Shown one piece after another: positions 15,043 through 23,689 of a DNA stretch of 64,000 bases. The position numbers were made by a program, and so were the translations under genes. The DNA lies in the NCBI GenBank assembly GCA_938045615.1, contig CALIBC010000180.1:1-64000 (forward strand), read 5' to 3'. The stretch's first letter is position 1; every line of letters starts with the position of its first letter. The notes beneath the pieces are model-generated. The model saw only the letters and a list, made by a program, of their open reading frames with translations, did no database searches and was not told where the DNA came from. This DNA is from an uncultured Clostridia bacterium (GTDB taxonomy: Bacteria; Bacillota; Clostridia; Peptostreptococcales; Anaerovoracaceae).

Positions 15043-15681
15043 ATGAATTTACAAGGATTGGTTGAATCAAGAACAGGTCAGATTGTGACAGTGCTTGGCG
15101 TTATCGCGCTGCTTGCGCTGATCACAATTGCCGGCAGGAACAGAGAGAATGACAAAAAAGCGGATATCAAAGCGATGACAGTATCTGCACTCTTGATTGC
15201 GATGGCGATGCTGCTTTCCAATGTCAAGATATTTACCATGCCTCAGGGCGGTTCCGTCACACTTTTGTCACTGCTGCCGGTTACAATAGTGACATATCTT
15301 TATGGTACGAAACGCGGAGTTGCGGCGGGAGTTGCACTGGGACTCGTAAACCTCATCTTCGGACCGTATGTCATTCATCCTATACAACTGCTTCTCGATT
15401 ATCCGATTGCGTTCGGAACGTTGGGTGTTGGCGGAGCATTGCGAAATGGCAGATACGGTCTTACCAAGGTGTATCTTGTGGGCGTATTTGCAAGATATCT
15501 GTGCGCTGTTGCATCAGGCATCATCTTTTTCGGAGCTTATGCGCCGAAAGGATTTAATGCGGTGACATGGTCACTGTGGTACAATATCACATATATAGGC
15601 GTTGAGGCCGCAATAACGATTGTTGTGATCAACATGCCGCCGGTCAGAAATCTGTTTGAAAGGATCAAGAATGCCAAATAA
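15043..15681 (+). CDS. thiT: ThiT, thiamine-specific S component of an ECF transporter
   Basis: A 212-residue membrane protein with about six helices. It fits the ThiT/YuaJ S-component pattern: A-M-T-V-S-A-L-L-I-A-M-A near 45, L-P-V-T-I-V-T-Y-L-Y-G near 90, and G-L-V-N-L-I-F-G-P-Y-V-I-H-P-I-Q-L-L-L-D-Y near 108-128. It captures thiamine outside and works with a shared EcfT/EcfA module that must be encoded elsewhere. The TPP riboswitch immediately upstream independently supports thiamine as substrate. The SD AGGAGG sits inside the riboswitch hairpin. The 3' end overlaps maf by 11 bases. Confidence 0.9.
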   Translation: MNLQGLVESRTGQIVTVLGVIALLALITIAGRNRENDKKADIKAMTVSALLIAMAMLLSNVKIFTMPQGGSVTLLSLLPVTIVTYLYGTKRGVAAGVALGLVNLIFGPYVIHPIQLLLDYPIAFGTLGVGGALRNGRYGLTKVYLVGVFARYLCAVASGIIFFGAYAPKGFNAVTWSLWYNITYIGVEAAITIVVINMPPVRNLFERIKNAK

Positions 15682-16294
15682 TCCGCCGGATCATGCGCTT
15701 GCAAAGTACGAGAATGTCATACTTGCGTCAAAGTCACCGCGCAGGTCGGATATACTGGGTGAACATGGAGTAAAGGCGTTAATCATGCCGGTTGATATCG
15801 ACGAATCGCTTCCGCCGGGAATATCTTTTCTGGATGCGGTCAAGATGCTGTCTTACAAAAAAGCGCTGGCTGCCGCCACACGCCCGGATATTGAGGAAGT
15901 GAAAGGCCTGTCGCTGATTGTCGCCGCAGATACCGTCGTCTATAAGGACGAAATAATGGGAAAGCCGAAAGATGCGGGAGATGCTTTCAGGATGTTGTCT
16001 TCGCTCAGAGCATCTGAACACTGCGTGGCAAGCGGCGTAACGCTTATCGAGATAGAGGACGGATCGCCGCGGCTTGACGATGTGAAGTCTTTTGTGGAAA
16101 TAACGGAGATTGTCTGCAGGGATTACTCGGATGAGGAAATAAATGAATATATAGCCACGGGTGAACCTTTTGACAAGGCGGGATCTTACGCTATACAGGG
16201 CGGCTTCCGTAAGTATATCTCCGAATTCCGCGGCGACTATGAGAATGTGGTTGGACTACCGTATAACAGGATGATTGCGGAACTCATCAAATGA
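15671..16294 (+). CDS. maf: Maf-type nucleoside triphosphate pyrophosphatase
   Basis: A 207-residue protein with the Maf signatures A-S-K-S-P-R-R (about residues 19-25), A-A-D-T-V-V near 82 and G-K-P-K-D-A near 94, plus G-S-Y-A-I-Q-G near 175. Maf enzymes hydrolyse dTTP/UTP and modified nucleotides to monophosphates. ATG 15671 follows AAAGGA and overlaps the thiT stop, so it is preferred to a TTG 15 bases earlier. Maf often sits near cell-shape genes, but here it is coupled to thiT. Confidence 0.88.
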   Translation: MPNNPPDHALAKYENVILASKSPRRSDILGEHGVKALIMPVDIDESLPPGISFLDAVKMLSYKKALAAATRPDIEEVKGLSLIVAADTVVYKDEIMGKPKDAGDAFRMLSSLRASEHCVASGVTLIEIEDGSPRLDDVKSFVEITEIVCRDYSDEEINEYIATGEPFDKAGSYAIQGGFRKYISEFRGDYENVVGLPYNRMIAELIK

Positions 16295-16393
16295 CGGACG
16301 TTATATAAACTGTTCCCGTTCTTTGAGATTCGTTTATACTCGGGCGCAGAGCGCAGGCAACGACTATTCTATGCATGTGCTTACGGAATATGC

Positions 16394-16465
16394 ACGTGCC
16401 CACTAATATGCCTGCGCTCACGAATATAACCGTGCTCACGAATATAATAGTGTTCACGAATCGCC
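16394..16465. repeat. Degenerate ~18-bp tandem repeat, about four copies
   Basis: Units resembling CGTGCTCACGAATATAAC recur from about 16394 to 16465; the two middle units differ at few positions and the outer ones are more worn. They fill part of the 220-bp gap between maf and mnmA. No promoter or RNA motif was recognised in the gap. Confidence 0.5.
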
Positions 16466-16514
16466 GACCTGCGGTGTCGAGAAACACAAGGGCTACGGAA
16501 AGAGAGGGGTTTAA

Positions 16515-17585
16515 TTGAAAAAAGCTTTGATCGCGATGAGTGGCGGCGTGGATTCAAGTGTTGCCGCATATATCACAAAAGAAAACGGGTTTGAATGCAT
16601 CGGCGCGACGATGCGCCTCTTTGACAATGAGGATGCGGGACTTTGTTCGGATCGCACCTGTTGCTCTATCGATGATTCTGAAGATGCCCGTTTGGTGTGC
16701 AATAAAATCGGGATAAAGCATTATGTGTTGGATTTCAGAGGCAACTTCAGAGAGAATGTGATAAATAAATTCATCAAATCATACGAAACCGGAGAAACCC
16801 CGAACCCGTGTGTGGACTGCAACAGATATCTTAAGTTTCAAGGGCTTTACCAAAAAGGTGAGTTGCTAGGATATGAATATCTTGTCACAGGACATTATGC
16901 GCGCATCTGCCGGGATGAAAAAACAGGGAGATGGCTACTCAAGAAAGCGCTGGACAAGAGCAAGGATCAGAGCTATGTGTTGTACTCGTTGTCGCAGAAG
17001 CAGCTTGCGCATACCCTATTTCCGCTTGGGAACATGGAAAAAAGCAGAGTGAGGTCGATAGCCGTGGAAAATGGATTTATAAACGCGAAAAAACGCGAGA
17101 GTCAGGACATTTGTTTTGTGCCCGACGGCGACTATGCCGCTGCGATAAAAAGACTTGCAGGCAAAGATTATGAAGAGGGGGATTTCGTCGATGCCGCAGG
17201 AAATGTGCTGGGAAAGCACAGGGGCATAATAAAATACACAATAGGGCAGAGGAAAGGTCTGGGATTGGCCTTGCCGGAGCCGATGTATGTGATTGAAAAA
17301 GATGTGAAAAACAACCGTATAGTTTTGGGAAGAAATTCGGATCTTTTCGCCAAGAAACTGGAAGCTGTGGATCTTAATTGGATAGTATACGACACGCCGC
17401 CCCGGGAATTGAGGGTAAAAGCAAGGATACGCTATAGCCAGAAAGAGCAACCTGCAACCGTGATTAACGAAGCAGGGGGGAGGACTCAGCTCCTATTCGA
17501 TGAGCCTCAAAGAGCTATAACACCGGGGCAGGCGGTGGTGCTATATGACGGTGACACGGTCATTGGAGGGGGAACCATAGCATGA
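16515..17585 (+). CDS. mnmA: tRNA-specific 2-thiouridylase MnmA
   Basis: A 356-residue ATP-pyrophosphatase that thiolates U34 of Lys, Glu and Gln tRNAs. Visible: PP-loop M-S-G-G-V-D-S-S (about 8-15), catalytic Cys in N-P-C-V-D-C-N near 97-103, second catalytic Cys in S-Q-D-I-C-F-V near 196-202, G-H-Y-A-R near 123, and G-Q-R-K-G-L-G near 240. The start is TTG 16515 behind GAGGGG, giving the usual short N-terminus before the P-loop. Its stop overlaps a 39-codon ORF (ATGA). Sulfur is normally relayed from a cysteine desulfurase not encoded here. Confidence 0.93.
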   Translation: MKKALIAMSGGVDSSVAAYITKENGFECIGATMRLFDNEDAGLCSDRTCCSIDDSEDARLVCNKIGIKHYVLDFRGNFRENVINKFIKSYETGETPNPCVDCNRYLKFQGLYQKGELLGYEYLVTGHYARICRDEKTGRWLLKKALDKSKDQSYVLYSLSQKQLAHTLFPLGNMEKSRVRSIAVENGFINAKKRESQDICFVPDGDYAAAIKRLAGKDYEEGDFVDAAGNVLGKHRGIIKYTIGQRKGLGLALPEPMYVIEKDVKNNRIVLGRNSDLFAKKLEAVDLNWIVYDTPPRELRVKARIRYSQKEQPATVINEAGGRTQLLFDEPQRAITPGQAVVLYDGDTVIGGGTIA

Positions 17586-17701
17586 ACCGGAATGAAGACA
17601 AGCAAATGAACCGGAATGAAAACCATGGCAAGGACCGGAAAAAATATGGATGGAGCTCTTATGGAATGTGGCGGCTCGACAAGGAAGCAGGTATGCGATG
17701 A
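17582..17701 (+). CDS. 39-codon bridging ORF between mnmA and the GTPase-NYN fusion
   Basis: Its ATG overlaps the mnmA stop and its TGA overlaps the GTPase ATG, both as ATGA. A strong GGAGGGGG (17565-17572) lies nine bases upstream, though those bases also encode MnmA Gly residues. The product is highly charged and begins with an internal repeat (M-N-R-N-E-D-K-Q, M-N-R-N-E-N-H-G) from a 15-bp direct repeat (17582-17596, 17606-17620). It could be a translational-coupling or leader peptide, comparable in position to the leader ORF of tet(M), or simply chance. No family recognised. Confidence 0.4.
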   Translation: MNRNEDKQMNRNENHGKDRKKYGWSSYGMWRLDKEAGMR

Positions 17702-20286
17702 AGAAGATTACTTTGGGTATTTTGGCTCACGTGGATTCCGGAAAAACAACGCTTTCGGAAGCGCTACTGCATGAGGCGGGTGATATCAAGAATCCCGGAA
17801 GAGTCGACAAGGGCGACTCTTTTTTTGATAACGATCCTCTTGAAAGGAGCAGGGGGATAACGATATTCTCCAAACAGACGAATTTTGCATGGAACGGCAC
17901 GCAAATATATCTGATAGATACACCGGGGCATCCCGAGCTTGCCGCCGAGATGGAAAGGACGCTTTTCGCACTTGATTGTGCAATTCTTGTCGTGGGGGCA
18001 AACGAGGGGGTTCGCGCCCACACACGCACTTTAAAAAAGCTTCTTGAAAAACATAATGTACCCACTTTTTTGTTTGTAAACAAGATGGATTTGTCTTTTC
18101 GGAAAAGGGAAGAAATCATGGAACTTTTAAGGGAAGAGTTCGGAAGCAGGTGCGTGGACTTTCACGACAAAGAACATTTTTTCGACGATCTCAGTTTTGC
18201 CAGTGAAAAACTGACAGAGACAATACTTGAAACGGATACTCTTGATAATGAGGATATCGCACATGCGGTCGAAGCAGGAGAAATATTACCGTGCTATTTT
18301 GGTTCGGCGCTCAATTCTGAGGGGGTGAAAGAGCTTCTTGAGGGGCTTGGCGCGTATACTTGCGGACATAAACTGATAGAGGAATTCGGGGCACGGGTAT
18401 TCAAGATAGGTAGAGATGAAAGAGGTAAACGTCTTACTTTTCTAAAGCTTACCGGCGGATGCCTTGCCGCAAGAGTGGTCATAGGAGATGAGAAGGTCAC
18501 TGGGATAAGGATATACAAGGGTAGTCGCTATACGGACGTGGATGAGGTTTTTCAGGGGGATCTGTGCGCCGTTGTGGGTCTTGAAAAGAGCTTTTCGGGG
18601 CAAGGGCTGGGATTTGAAAGTGATTTTGACGAAAACAGTTCGGAATCATACCTGCTTTATGATGTGATATTGCCCGAAGAAACTAGCGCTGACAAGGCTC
18701 TTGCGGATTTCATGAAAGTATCTGAAGAATACCCTGAACTCAACGTTGAGTGGGATGAGAAACTTTCCCACATAAGGCTTAGGATGATGGGACACATTCA
18801 GAGGGAAATTCTGCGTGGCATCGTTGAGAAACGCTTCGGTTATACCGTGGATTTCAGCGAGGGAAGTATACTTTACAGGGAGAGCATCCCCGAAAATTCA
18901 GAGCCGGTGGAGGGGATAGCACGCATGGAATCACAAAAGACATTCGCCGAGGTTCACCTGCTTGTGCAAGCTGCGCCTAGGGGGAGCGGGAATTTATTTT
19001 TCGCTACATGCGATGACAAAAAATTGGGTGAAAACCATCAAAGATTGATCATTTCCTACCTGGAGGATGAAATTCATCGCGGTGTTCACTATGGCTATCC
19101 CGTAACGGATATACAGGTCAGGCTTGTTGCAGGCGAGTTGGGCGGCAGAAGCGCAGAGTCGGGCGAACTCAAAGAAACAGCTTGTCGTGCGTTAAGGCAT
19201 GCGCTGATGCAGCTTGACGGGGTTCTTCTGGAACCGTTTTTTGAATTTGTCATGGAAGTGCCGCAGGAATATATGGGCATAGTTTTAACCGATATCGCAA
19301 AGATGGGAGGAAGCGCAAGGGAACCTGAAACGGACGGGGAAATGTTGATTTTAAGAGGCAAGGTTCCGGTTTCCGGTATGAAAGATTATTTGAGCAGATT
19401 CCATTCATACACGAACGGGTGCGGCAGGATTTCACTGTCTCCGTCGGGGTACGATGTTTGCCGCAAGCCGGATGATGTGGCCGGTATGGAGATTGACAAG
19501 AAAGACGATGACGAACGCTCGGCGGATTCCGTAATATATCGCAAGGGCTGTTCGCATACGATTCCATGGGACAATATCAAGGATTACATTTCGATCGCTC
19601 CGCTACTTTCCGATAACGGTAGTAATGAAAAGCAGGATCTTGATCAATTTGGTGCAGACCCTAGGCAAAGCAAAAGAGATACAGAATCCATAAGCGAAGA
19701 TGTTTTGAAAAAAATATTTGAAAGAACTTATGGTCCAGTGGACAGGAAAAGGGATGAGAGGCGACATGGCAACAAAAATAAGCCTCCGCGCAAATCGGGG
19801 TTTGAAGAAATTAACGTCGGGGTAGAAATAAACAAGTCGATCCCAAACGGTGAAAAATATCTTTTTATAGACGGATATAATCTGATCCATGAGTGGAAAG
19901 AGCTAAAGGAACTTGTGGAATTGGATTTTGAAGCGGCGCGTGACAGGTTGCTCGATATACTGCGAAACTATGCAGCTTACACGAGTGAACACATAATATT
20001 GGTGTTTGACGCTTACAAAGTCAAGGGCGGAAGCGGTTTCACGAAAAAAATCGATTCCATCTATGTGGTGTATACCGAAGAAGCGGAAACGGCGGACATG
20101 TATATAGAAAAAGAGACTCACAGGATTGCCGGAAAACACAGGGTCAGGGTCGTGACATCCGACGGCATGGAGCAGCTTATGGTAATGGGTCACGGGGCGC
20201 TGCGGGTATCGTCAAGAGAATTTGTGGAGGATGTAAAAAGCGCCGAAGAGGAAATAAGAAGCAGGATATCGCATCTGGAGAAATAA
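17698..20286 (+). CDS. Tet(M)-like ribosome-binding GTPase fused to a Rae1/YacP-type NYN endoribonuclease domain
   Basis: An 862-residue protein. Residues 1-~640 follow the EF-G/Tet(M) plan: A-H-V-D-S-G-K-T-T (10-18), R-G-I-T-I switch (about 52), D-T-P-G-H (about 74), N-K-M-D (about 127), then EF-G-like domains II-V. A charged linker (~640-718) leads to a NYN domain at 719-862: F-I-D-G-Y-N-L-I, A-Y-K-V-K-G, E-T-A-D-M-Y-I-E, V-T-S-D-G-M-E-Q and G-H-G-A-L-R, close to B. subtilis YacP/Rae1, which cuts mRNA in the ribosomal A site. ATG 17698 is chosen as the canonical family start; an in-frame ATG lies at 17650. The fusion suggests a factor that enters the A site and cleaves mRNA. It should not be called tetracycline resistance on this evidence. 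Confidence 0.85.
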   Translation: MKKITLGILAHVDSGKTTLSEALLHEAGDIKNPGRVDKGDSFFDNDPLERSRGITIFSKQTNFAWNGTQIYLIDTPGHPELAAEMERTLFALDCAILVVGANEGVRAHTRTLKKLLEKHNVPTFLFVNKMDLSFRKREEIMELLREEFGSRCVDFHDKEHFFDDLSFASEKLTETILETDTLDNEDIAHAVEAGEILPCYFGSALNSEGVKELLEGLGAYTCGHKLIEEFGARVFKIGRDERGKRLTFLKLTGGCLAARVVIGDEKVTGIRIYKGSRYTDVDEVFQGDLCAVVGLEKSFSGQGLGFESDFDENSSESYLLYDVILPEETSADKALADFMKVSEEYPELNVEWDEKLSHIRLRMMGHIQREILRGIVEKRFGYTVDFSEGSILYRESIPENSEPVEGIARMESQKTFAEVHLLVQAAPRGSGNLFFATCDDKKLGENHQRLIISYLEDEIHRGVHYGYPVTDIQVRLVAGELGGRSAESGELKETACRALRHALMQLDGVLLEPFFEFVMEVPQEYMGIVLTDIAKMGGSAREPETDGEMLILRGKVPVSGMKDYLSRFHSYTNGCGRISLSPSGYDVCRKPDDVAGMEIDKKDDDERSADSVIYRKGCSHTIPWDNIKDYISIAPLLSDNGSNEKQDLDQFGADPRQSKRDTESISEDVLKKIFERTYGPVDRKRDERRHGNKNKPPRKSGFEEINVGVEINKSIPNGEKYLFIDGYNLIHEWKELKELVELDFEAARDRLLDILRNYAAYTSEHIILVFDAYKVKGGSGFTKKIDSIYVVYTEEAETADMYIEKETHRIAGKHRVRVVTSDGMEQLMVMGHGALRVSSREFVEDVKSAEEEIRSRISHLEK

Positions 20287-20367
20287 TAGATACGATTCTA
20301 TTATTTAAATCCGTCTTTGGGTTGACGAACAGATCGGGAAATTGTAATTTTTGTAGGAGGATTTTTG

Positions 20368-21858
20368 ATGCAAAACACAAATACATGGGATAACTATGAT
20401 GAAAAGCGTCTCAAAGAATGTGACGACTTTTGCGACGGATACATGGATTTTTTAAGTACGTGCAAAACGGAAAGGGAATGTGTAAGACACATAGTAACCG
20501 ACATAGAGAAAGAGGGGTACGTATCGCTTGACAGCAAACGCAAAGGCGGAGACAGCCTGAAAGCGGGAGACAAGATTTATGCGGTCAATATGAATAAGGC
20601 TGTGGTAATGTTCAATATAGGGAGCCAACCGCTCGAAAACGGTATTAATATACTGGGTGCGCACATAGATTCACCGCGTATGGATATAAAGCAGAATCCG
20701 CTGTACGAAGAGGGGGGATTTGCATATCTTGACACTCACTATTACGGAGGGATCAAGAAATATCAATGGGTGGCGTTGCCGCTTGCGCTTCACGGTGTGG
20801 TGGTGAAAAAAGACGGAAGCAGTGTGGAGATCGTCATAGGAGAAAAAGAAACCGACCCTGTGTTTTTCGTGTCCGACCTACTGATTCATCTTGCGCAGGA
20901 ACAAATGGAAAAACGGGCTTCCAAGGTAATAGAGGGGGAAGCTTTGGATATAATAGTGGGAAACAGACCGCTTAAGATCGACGGTTGCGGAAAAGGAGGC
21001 GAAAAAACCGCAGACATTGCGGGAAGAGAAAACCAAGGTGACTGTGGGACATCAACCGAAGAAAAGGATGAAAATTGTGCGAAAAAAACTCCTGTGAAAG
21101 CCGGAATACTGAAGATCCTGAAGGACAGGTATGGAATGCATGAAGATGATTTCATGTCGGCGGAACTTGAGGTCGTACCGGCCGGTGCGGCAAGAGAGGC
21201 AGGCCTTGACGGTAGCATGATATTGTCATACGGACAGGATGACAGGGTGTGCGCATATACTTCATACAAAGCGATGATGGAAGTTCCGGATGTGTCACGC
21301 ACAGCATGCTGTATTCTTGTAGACAAAGAAGAAATAGGAAGCGTCGGAGCCACGGGAATGCAGTCCAGATTTTTTGAAAACGTTCTCGCCGAGATCATCG
21401 CGCTGTCAGGGGATTACAGTGAGTTGACTCTGAAACGCACGCTTTCGGCAAGTACGATGCTTTCCTCCGACGTAAGCAGCGCTTTTGATCCCACATACAA
21501 AAGCAGTTTTGACAGCAAAAACGTGGCTTATCTGGGGAACGGAATGGTATTTAACAAGTTCACGGGAGCAAGGGGAAAGGCCGGATCAAACGATGCAAAT
21601 GCAGAATACCTTGCACATCTGAGGGCTATACTGGATGAAGATGGCGTAAATTTTCAAACCGCTGAGCTGGGGCGTGTGGATCTGGGAGGCGGCGGAACCA
21701 TCGCATATATACTTGCTCTGTACGGTATGAATGTAATCGACAGCGGCGTTGCCGTATTGAACATGCATGCTCCGTGGGAAGCGACAAGCAAGGCTGACGT
21801 ATATGAAACCAAGAGAGGTTATGTCACATTCTTGAACAAAGCGAAGAGAATAGTATAA
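20368..21858 (+). CDS. M18-family zinc aminopeptidase
   Basis: A 496-residue peptidase. Metal and catalytic motifs: G-A-H-I-D-S-P-R-M-D near 97-106, D-K-E-E-I-G-S-V-G-A-T-G-M near 316-328, S-S-D-V-S-S-A-F-D-P near 370-380, and H-A-P-W-E-A-T-S-K near 470. M18 enzymes are large cytoplasmic oligomers releasing N-terminal residues, often acidic or neutral. Residues ~205-245 are an acidic, Cys-containing insertion that looks like a surface loop. TAGGAGG is seven bases before ATG 20368, so the TTG three bases upstream is not needed. Confidence 0.88.
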   Translation: MQNTNTWDNYDEKRLKECDDFCDGYMDFLSTCKTERECVRHIVTDIEKEGYVSLDSKRKGGDSLKAGDKIYAVNMNKAVVMFNIGSQPLENGINILGAHIDSPRMDIKQNPLYEEGGFAYLDTHYYGGIKKYQWVALPLALHGVVVKKDGSSVEIVIGEKETDPVFFVSDLLIHLAQEQMEKRASKVIEGEALDIIVGNRPLKIDGCGKGGEKTADIAGRENQGDCGTSTEEKDENCAKKTPVKAGILKILKDRYGMHEDDFMSAELEVVPAGAAREAGLDGSMILSYGQDDRVCAYTSYKAMMEVPDVSRTACCILVDKEEIGSVGATGMQSRFFENVLAEIIALSGDYSELTLKRTLSASTMLSSDVSSAFDPTYKSSFDSKNVAYLGNGMVFNKFTGARGKAGSNDANAEYLAHLRAILDEDGVNFQTAELGRVDLGGGGTIAYILALYGMNVIDSGVAVLNMHAPWEATSKADVYETKRGYVTFLNKAKRIV

Positions 21859-21933
21859 AAATAGCATAGAGATATATAGTATAAAAGAAAAATTATAAAG
21901 CGATTTTACAAGAGAGTGGAAAGAGGTGAAAAC

Positions 21934-22842
21934 ATGTATGATGTTGTAATTGTGGGCTCGGGAACCGCCGGCATGACAGCGGCGATATACGTACAAAGAG
22001 CCGGGAAAAAGGCTTTGGTTTTGGATGAAGCGGGATTCGGCGGACAGATCGTGTTCACGTCGTGCATTGAGAATTATCCGGGAATACAGAATGTTTCGGG
22101 ACCTGAATTTGCAGACGGATTGCATAAGCAGGCGGAAGAACTGGGGGCGGAATTCAAGGTTGAAAGAGTAATATCCATAGAGAAAAAGGAAAAGGCATTT
22201 TCGATAATCACAGGGGTTGCGATATATGAGGCGAAGTCGGTAATAGTTGCAACAGGCGTAAAGAGTCGAAAACTGGGCATCGAAGGAGAAGAAAAACTTG
22301 TGGGTTCGGGAGTGTCTTACTGCGCAACCTGTGACGGGAATTTCTTCAAAGGCAGAGACATTGCCGTGGTTGGCGGCGGCAATACTGCACTTGAGGATGC
22401 GGAAGTAATGTCCGGTATCGCAAACAAGGTGTATCTCGTTCACAGAAGGGATGAGTTCCGTGGCGAGCAGCTTACAGTGGAGAGGTTGAAGACCAAGGAC
22501 AATGTAGAATTCGTCTTAAACAGCAAGCCTGTCGAGGTCGTGGGCAACTTTGCCGTTGAGGGGCTTAAAGTTTTGAACACGCTTGACAACAAAGAAAGAA
22601 TGCTGGAAGTAAGCGGAGTGTTTGTGGCCGTGGGGCACGTTCCCGACAACAAAGCATTTGAAAAGTTTATAAATCTCGATCCGCAGGGTTTTGTCGATGC
22701 AGGGGAAAATTGCAGGACAAACATTGACGGGATTTTTGCCGCAGGGGATTGCAGAAACAAGAAAGTACGTCAGCTCATCACGGCTGCGGGAGATGCTGCC
22801 GTCGCTGCGGTTGCCGCGATTGAGCATGCAAACAAGGTTTAA
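21934..22842 (+). CDS. trxB: Thioredoxin-disulfide reductase
   Basis: A 302-residue flavoprotein: FAD site G-S-G-T-A-G-M (about 8-14), redox pair C-A-T-C-D-G (about 132-137), NADPH site G-G-G-N-T-A-L-E-D-A near 151-160, and G-I-F-A-A-G-D-C near 270. It transfers NADPH electrons to thioredoxin. ATG 21934 follows AGAGGTG. No thioredoxin gene is adjacent. The last codons and stop are partly repeated just downstream (about 22836-22858 versus 22866-22885). Confidence 0.92.
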   Translation: MYDVVIVGSGTAGMTAAIYVQRAGKKALVLDEAGFGGQIVFTSCIENYPGIQNVSGPEFADGLHKQAEELGAEFKVERVISIEKKEKAFSIITGVAIYEAKSVIVATGVKSRKLGIEGEEKLVGSGVSYCATCDGNFFKGRDIAVVGGGNTALEDAEVMSGIANKVYLVHRRDEFRGEQLTVERLKTKDNVEFVLNSKPVEVVGNFAVEGLKVLNTLDNKERMLEVSGVFVAVGHVPDNKAFEKFINLDPQGFVDAGENCRTNIDGIFAAGDCRNKKVRQLITAAGDAAVAAVAAIEHANKV

Positions 22843-22899
22843 ATTGATCGCAGCTCCGCACGCAGATAAGGTGTAAATTGGCCGCGGTTCTCATTTTAG

Positions 22900-22930
22900 T
22901 TGGCAAATGAACCTCGTTTTGTGATATACT
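22900..22930 (+). promoter_or_regulatory. Extended -10 promoter of the pyrH operon
   Basis: TGATATACT (22922-22930) is an extended -10 (TGnTATACT). TTGGCA at 22900-22905 is a possible -35, with a long 19-bp spacer. It lies about 40 bp before pyrH. Confidence 0.55.
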
Positions 22931-22972
22931 TCTTTTGATAGAATTTATTCTGGAAGGCAAGAAAGGAATTCG

Positions 22973-23677
22973 ATGGAAGCAAAATACAAAAGAGTCCTCC
23001 TCAAGATCAGCGGTGAAGCGCTGGCGGGGAAAACCAAGACCGGCATCGATGAGGCTATGACCGGCAAGGTGGCAAAGGAGATCCGTGAACTGATTAAGCT
23101 GGGCGTTGAGGTGGCCGTGGTGGTTGGAGGCGGAAACTTCTGGAGAGGCAGAAGCAGTCGGGACATGAACAGAGAAACCGCTGACTACATAGGAATGCTT
23201 GCGACAGTGATGAACTCTCTTGCGCTTCAGGACGCCCTGCTTGCCCGGGGTGTTGCGGCAAGAGTTCAGACTTCAATAGAGATGCGTAAGATAGCCGAAC
23301 CGTATATCTGGAGAAGAGCACTGAAAGAACTGAAACGCGGGGAAGTCGTGATCTTCGGCGGAGGGATAGGCGAACCTCATTTTTCGACGGACACGGCGGC
23401 GGCGTTGAGAGCCGTCAACATACAGGCGGATATCATTTTTCTTGCAAAGAACATAGATGCGGTGTATTCGGGAGACCCAAAAGAAGACCCGGATGCAAAG
23501 AAATTCGATAGGCTTTCTATGCGGGAAGTGATAGACAAAAATCTCAAGGTTATGGATTTGACGGCTGCGACGATCTGCATGGAAAACGGAATGAAAATAC
23601 AGGTTTTCGGTCTTTCCGAAGACGAAAGCATGGTTCGTGCCGTATGCGGAGACAAGATAGGTACTTTGATTGAATGA
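22973..23677 (+). CDS. pyrH: UMP kinase
   Basis: A 234-residue amino-acid-kinase-fold protein: L-L-K-I-S-G-E-A-L near 9-17, V-V-G-G-G-N-F-W-R-G near 46-55, I-F-G-G-G-I-G-E-P-H-F-S-T-D near 121-134, and A-K-N-I-D-A-V-Y near 155. It phosphorylates UMP to UDP and is usually a GTP-regulated hexamer. GAAAGGA precedes the ATG. The order pyrH-frr-uppS-cdsA is the standard bacterial arrangement, here without tsf upstream. Confidence 0.95.
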   Translation: MEAKYKRVLLKISGEALAGKTKTGIDEAMTGKVAKEIRELIKLGVEVAVVVGGGNFWRGRSSRDMNRETADYIGMLATVMNSLALQDALLARGVAARVQTSIEMRKIAEPYIWRRALKELKRGEVVIFGGGIGEPHFSTDTAAALRAVNIQADIIFLAKNIDAVYSGDPKEDPDAKKFDRLSMREVIDKNLKVMDLTAATICMENGMKIQVFGLSEDESMVRAVCGDKIGTLIE

Positions 23678-23689
23678 CGGAGGTGAAAA

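Noticed and set aside
17698..20286. Annotation as a tetracycline resistance gene
   Set aside because: The GTPase part is Tet(M)-like, but the C-terminal NYN domain and the housekeeping context with mnmA argue against a resistance role without functional data.
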